Source of the DNA: Planctomycetota bacterium
GTDB taxonomy: Bacteria > Planctomycetota > UBA1135 > GCA-002686595
NCBI GenBank assembly: GCA_029259675.1
Contig: JAJDES010000153.1
Location: 1-9,614 of the forward strand
Direction of reading: 5' to 3'
Length of the DNA stretch: 9,614 bases
Made by a program: the position numbers and the translations under genes. Positions within the stretch are counted from its first letter, which is position 1; each line of letters opens with the position of its first letter. The notes beneath the pieces were generated by a model, which was not told the DNA's origin, searched no databases, and worked only from the letters and a program-made list of their open reading frames with translations. Positions 7,166 through 9,614 of this stretch are shown here, piece by piece.

Positions 7166-7201
7166 GATGGGGCCGGAGATGGGGCCAGAGACGGGGCCGG
7201 A
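7166..7201. repeat. Three tandem 12-bp units
   Basis: GATGGGGCCGGA, GATGGGGCCAGA and GACGGGGCCGGA lie head to tail, differing at one position each. They occupy the leader of the membrane protein gene (minus strand), 36-71 bases upstream of its start. GGGGCC/GGCCCC content could fold or bind a protein. Twelve bases is just over one helical turn, so the copies fall on nearly the same face of DNA. Confidence 0.8.
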
Positions 7202-7243
7202 AGGGACTTGAGCATCTTAGCCGGCAACTAGCGACAGCTCATG

Positions 7244-7654
7244 CTACAGACTGAACAGGTAGTCGATCAGCGCACTCAGTTCCTCGGGTGCCAGCGGATA
7301 CGCCGTCATCCGCCCCCAGTAGGACGACTTCAACTCATCCAAACGCTGATCTTCTGCCTCGACCTTGCCGGGATCCAAAAGAAAGGTTTCCAAGCGGGCC
7401 CGATCCCAATGCTCCCCAAGGTTTCGCAGGGGAGGCCCCAGGCGCTTGGTTCCCTCACCGGCTTCGCCATGACAATTGGCGCAGTTCTCGCGCACATAGA
7501 TGCCCGAACCCTGGGTGAAGTGTTCTACGACATCAACGCTTGAAACGGAATCCGTCGACGTATTGGGCACCGGCTCAATGACCTTGGGGCCGCTGCATCC
7601 GATCCACAGTACCGACGCGAAGATTCCGAGATAAGTGGCGAGAGACGATCTCAA
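7244..7654 (-). CDS. Small lipoprotein-like cytochrome c, class I
   Basis: 136 residues with a TTG start supported by a clean AGGAG seven bases upstream. Residues 1-20 form an export signal ending LWIGC. Cys20 is probably lipidated, though Trp at -3 makes the lipobox atypical. After a Ser/Thr/Val-rich linker, the haem site CANCHGEAGEG (58-68) holds CxxCH, and GRMTAYPL (114-121) supplies the likely axial Met116. The spacing and the closing helix LAPEELSALIDYLFSL fit a single-haem class I cytochrome c, an electron carrier on the periplasmic side. GTKRLGPPLRNLG (68-80) is the usual loop after the haem. Partner oxidase or dehydrogenase genes are not in the window. It lies 78 bases downstream of the pseudouridine synthase gene, likely in the same direction of transcription. 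Confidence 0.87.
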   Translation of the reverse strand: MRSSLATYLGIFASVLWIGCSGPKVIEPVPNTSTDSVSSVDVVEHFTQGSGIYVRENCANCHGEAGEGTKRLGPPLRNLGEHWDRARLETFLLDPGKVEAEDQRLDELKSSYWGRMTAYPLAPEELSALIDYLFSL

Positions 7655-7661
7655 AGTTTGA

Positions 7662-7666
7662 CTCCT
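7662..7666 (-). promoter_or_regulatory. Ribosome binding site deciding the TTG start of cytochrome c
   Basis: On the minus strand AGGAG lies seven bases before the TTG at 7652-7654. It is the strongest Shine-Dalgarno of the minus-strand genes here, and it justifies a TTG start that also gives a complete export signal. Confidence 0.7.
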
Positions 7667-7732
7667 AAGTCGTTGAAGAGCTAATGGGCAAGTGACCCGT
7701 TCGCTCTAGTTTGAATTGCGAGCTACCGGCAA

Positions 7733-8824
7733 TCAAAGCGCGGCGCCACCAAGGCTAACTTGGGTTTGCAAAAACTTGCGCATGTCCTCCGCCAAGGGAC
7801 TTGAAACATCAATGCGCCCGGATCCATCGGGCGACGCAATGACCAGGCGATGATTGTGCAGTGCTTGACGCGGCATCCCCAATTCAGCCAATTCCTTGGG
7901 TGATAAGCCGCGCTCCGCCTCGCGCAGGAAATACGTTTCGTCCAGCCCATACAACTTATCGCCAACCAGCGGGTGACCGATCGCATCCATGTGAACCCGA
8001 ATCTGGTGTTGTCGACCCGTGAGCGGGTGGCACGAAACGAGGGTGCAATGCTCGAAGCGCTCAATGACTCGCCATTCCGTCCTCGAAGGCAGCCCATCGG
8101 GCACGCAAGCCATCTTCAAGCCCACTCGACTTGCGCGCGCGGGCCCAAGCGGCAAATCCACAACGCCTTGATCCAGTTCGGGCGAACCGATCACAATCGC
8201 CAAGTATTCCTTGGTTACGCGGCGCTCTTCGAACTCGCGCATTAAGAAACGGTGGCTGGTGTCTTGCTTTGCAATCAATACGGCGCCGCTGGTCTCGCGA
8301 TCCAAGCGATGACACAGTTTCGCGTAGTGCTTGTTGTCCCCGTATCGTTCGCGATCGAAGGCGTGCACGCGCTGAATCAAGGTGCCGGTCAAGTGGCGAC
8401 CGCCGGGATGCACCGACTCCATCGGCGGCTTGTCCACAGCCATGACGTGTTCATTCTCGAACAGCACCCGCAGCTTCCCCGGTTCACCCGAAGGCAATTC
8501 CAAGCGATGCTCATCGGGAATCACAACTACGACACGCGCTCCGTGTACGAGCTTGCGCCCCGGCCGCCTCTCAACCTTCTCGTCCGAACCAGCGGGCTTG
8601 TCCGGGCGCGCGGGACAGACCAATACATAGCCGTCGTGAATCAATCGCTGAATCGAAGTTCGTGATCGCCAATGCAGGAAATGCTGCAGGAAAGCATCCA
8701 GCCGCATGTTCAGCTCCTCGGGCTTGAGCTGAAAATCCGAAGCGCGCACGGGAATGTCAGCCCGTTCGAGCGGCAGCGAAAGATCTCGATCCTTGGGGAA
8801 GAGGCGCATGGGTGTTAGAGGCAA
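7733..8824 (-). CDS. RluA-family pseudouridine synthase
   Basis: 363 residues from a TTG at 8822-8824; an ATG five codons later (8807-8809) is an equally good start, and neither has a good Shine-Dalgarno. An S4-like RNA-binding region lies at about residues 37-105 (MRLDAFLQHFL...TSIQRLIHDGYV). The catalytic domain follows: VMAVDKPPMESVHPGG (127-142), then HRLDRETSGAVLIAK (172-186) with catalytic Asp175, RRVTKEYLAIV (201-211), LTGRQHQIRVHM (268-279) and HPLVGDKLYG (284-293). All key motifs of the RluA/RluC/RluD group are intact. The enzyme isomerises specific uridines in rRNA or tRNA; the exact target cannot be read from the sequence. The 36-residue N-terminal extension is longer than in E. 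coli RluD. The gene lies downstream of bS21 on the same strand, after a 500-base gap. Confidence 0.92.
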   Translation of the reverse strand: MPLTPMRLFPKDRDLSLPLERADIPVRASDFQLKPEELNMRLDAFLQHFLHWRSRTSIQRLIHDGYVLVCPARPDKPAGSDEKVERRPGRKLVHGARVVVVIPDEHRLELPSGEPGKLRVLFENEHVMAVDKPPMESVHPGGRHLTGTLIQRVHAFDRERYGDNKHYAKLCHRLDRETSGAVLIAKQDTSHRFLMREFEERRVTKEYLAIVIGSPELDQGVVDLPLGPARASRVGLKMACVPDGLPSRTEWRVIERFEHCTLVSCHPLTGRQHQIRVHMDAIGHPLVGDKLYGLDETYFLREAERGLSPKELAELGMPRQALHNHRLVIASPDGSGRIDVSSPLAEDMRKFLQTQVSLGGAAL

Positions 8825-9181
8825 AATCCCCTGCGCGCGGCCGGGGATAGCCCACCAGCATAAAGCCTGCTAAGCAAAGCAGCGCCCTTGGGAAAACCCC
8901 CATTCCAAGGATGCCTAACTCTTCTCAAGTTCAGAGCGAGACAAACTCGCAGCTCGGCCTCGATCCCTTCAAACGCCGAAGTCCTCGTCCCCCGCAACAC
9001 GCGCCGCAAAAATGGCGCAATAGGTGCCGCGAGCAGGCAGACGCTGAATCGCTGCCGTCAATACCACCGCTGCAGCATCACCATTTGCTATGCAGCCGGT
9101 CTAACACCAGGCAACACAGGCCAATAAATCAATGCCGGCGAGCCGACCGCCTGCGGCCTTCCCAGCTGCGACACCAGCGCC
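8825..9181. other. Gap between bS21 array and pseudouridine synthase gene
   Basis: About 360 bases without a supported gene; both neighbours are on the minus strand. Three short foldbacks occur: CTGCT/AGCAG (8867-8871 and 8878-8882), CCTTGG/CCAAGG (8886-8891 and 8905-8910) and GCTGCA/TGCAGC (9069-9074 and 9091-9096). None has a T-run in the right place. A plus-strand frame open through here and the array has low-complexity, non-protein-like composition and runs antisense to bS21. The promoter of the synthase gene is expected here but was not found. Confidence 0.35.
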
Positions 9182-9330
9182 TGCGGAAGAAATTCTGCGG
9201 AAGAAATTCCGCGGGAGAATTACTGGCGGGAGAATTACTGGCGGGAGAATTACTGGCGGAAGAATTACTGGCGGAAGAATTACTGGCGGAAGAATTACTG
9301 GCGGAAGAATTACTGGCGGAAGAATTACTG
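9182..9330. repeat. Tandem array: eight 15-bp units plus two 14-bp relatives
   Basis: Plus-strand units: GCGGGAGAATTACTG three times (9211-9255), then GCGGAAGAATTACTG five times (9256-9330), with no interruptions. Two diverged 14-bp copies, TGCGGAAGAAATTC, precede them (9182-9209). On the minus strand each 15-bp unit reads CAG TAA TTC TTC CGC (or TTC TCC CGC) in the bS21 frame. The gene-proximal unit contains the bS21 terminal Gln codon and stop; the rest forms the 3' untranslated region. The perfect copies near the gene and diverged copies at the far end suggest recent slippage-type expansion. Confidence 0.95.
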
Positions 9331-9540
9331 CCTGCGCACGCGACGCGCTGCTTTGCGCGTGGCCTTGATAATCGTCCTCAAACGCTCGCGACGCTCGCGA
9401 CGCCTTTTGTCAGAACGCTTCTCGTGGCGGGAGTAAGCCTTGGCGAGGCGGAAAATACCGCCGTAGTTGCACTGGCGCTTGAAGCGACGAAGTGCTGCTT
9501 CGAGCGACTCGTTGGGTCGAACTTGGACCTTGATGGACAT
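9325..9540 (-). CDS. rpsU: Small ribosomal subunit protein bS21
   Basis: 71 residues from the ATG at 9538-9540. The frame stays open upstream for 19 more codons, but MSIKVQVRPNESLEAALRRF is the canonical bS21 N-terminus, so the later Met is the start. Family landmarks: RPNESLEAALRRFKRQC (8-24), then YGGIFRLAKAYSRHEKRSDKRRR (26-48), corresponding to the usual 'EKPSxKRKRK' helix, and an Arg/Lys-rich tail ending RRVRRQ. The protein binds the 30S platform near the 16S 3' end and aids initiation. No Shine-Dalgarno is visible before its start. The terminal CAG codon and TAA stop lie in the first unit of the 15-bp tandem array, so the end of the gene may have been shaped by, or may have seeded, the repeat. 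Confidence 0.95.
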   Translation of the reverse strand: MSIKVQVRPNESLEAALRRFKRQCNYGGIFRLAKAYSRHEKRSDKRRRERRERLRTIIKATRKAARRVRRQ

Positions 9541-9598
9541 GCCGTATCTGGGCGCGGATATCGGGCCCCGGTTGATGGTTGGCCCAGTTGATGACAAA

Positions 9599-9613
9599 GC
9601 GCCTTTTGGGCGC
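9599..9613. other. Short hairpin upstream of bS21
   Basis: GCGCC (9599-9603) pairs with GGCGC (9609-9613) around TTTTG. On the minus strand the stem is followed by CTTTG, so it might be a weak terminator for a gene beyond the window or a leader structure 59 bases before bS21. The window ends here, so the context is missing. Confidence 0.3.
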
Positions 9614-9614
9614 C

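Noticed and set aside
8815..9009. Minus-strand 64-codon frame overlapping the pseudouridine synthase start
   Set aside because: No ribosome binding site, no motif, and it overlaps the start of a clear gene in another frame.
8911..9591. Plus-strand 226-codon frame with AEELL/AGELL repeats
   Set aside because: It runs antisense through bS21 and is open because the 15-bp repeat lacks stops in that frame; the rest of its composition is not protein-like.
9541..9597. 19-residue upstream extension of bS21
   Set aside because: The canonical bS21 N-terminus starts at MSIKVQV; the extension is unlike any bS21.

Overview
The window is about 60% GC (estimated by eye) and densely packed with bacterial genes. 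It looks like chromosomal DNA of a Gram-negative, probably Planctomycetota-like bacterium. The lineage is inferred from protein style, not from a marker-gene comparison. The supporting traits are a secreted HExxH peptidase with an SH3-like N-terminus (DUF1570-like), a DFQ-type WaaP-like kinase, a highly basic 71-residue bS21, frequent GTG/TTG starts and irregular Shine-Dalgarno use. No tRNA, rRNA, CRISPR array, transposase or prophage gene was seen.

Left part, plus strand (2-5325). A 5'-truncated thioredoxin-TPR protein (CnoX/YbbN type) comes first. After a roughly 200-base gap comes a tight pair four bases apart: a secreted zinc-peptidase-like protein with HEATH and WLSEGLAEY motifs, and a polytopic ABC-2-permease-like membrane protein. 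A 295-base GC-rich gap follows. A second likely operon (24-base gap) then encodes an ICMT/PEMT-type membrane methyltransferase and a small atypical kinase with a VDLHKPEN/DFQ active site.

Centre (5326-6377). A 348-base gap precedes a small DNA-binding protein with a basic tail, coiled coil and XRE-type HTH. Its gene converges on a minus-strand gene. Between the two lies a perfect 17-bp inverted repeat with a 4-base loop and no T-tract, a candidate bidirectional terminator.

Right part, minus strand (6378-9540, read right to left): ribosomal protein bS21, an RluA-family pseudouridine synthase, a small lipoprotein-like cytochrome c, and a conserved polytopic membrane protein with the GEExxWGQ...GEFNLHN signature. 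The most distinctive structure is a tandem array of eight 15-bp units at the 3' end of the bS21 gene. The last glutamine and stop codon of bS21 lie inside the gene-proximal unit, so every unit repeats an in-frame TAA, while the other five reading frames of the array stay open.

Most genes have recognisable families with housekeeping or envelope roles. No multi-gene defence or mobile system is visible. The bS21 stop-codon array is the best candidate for something undescribed.
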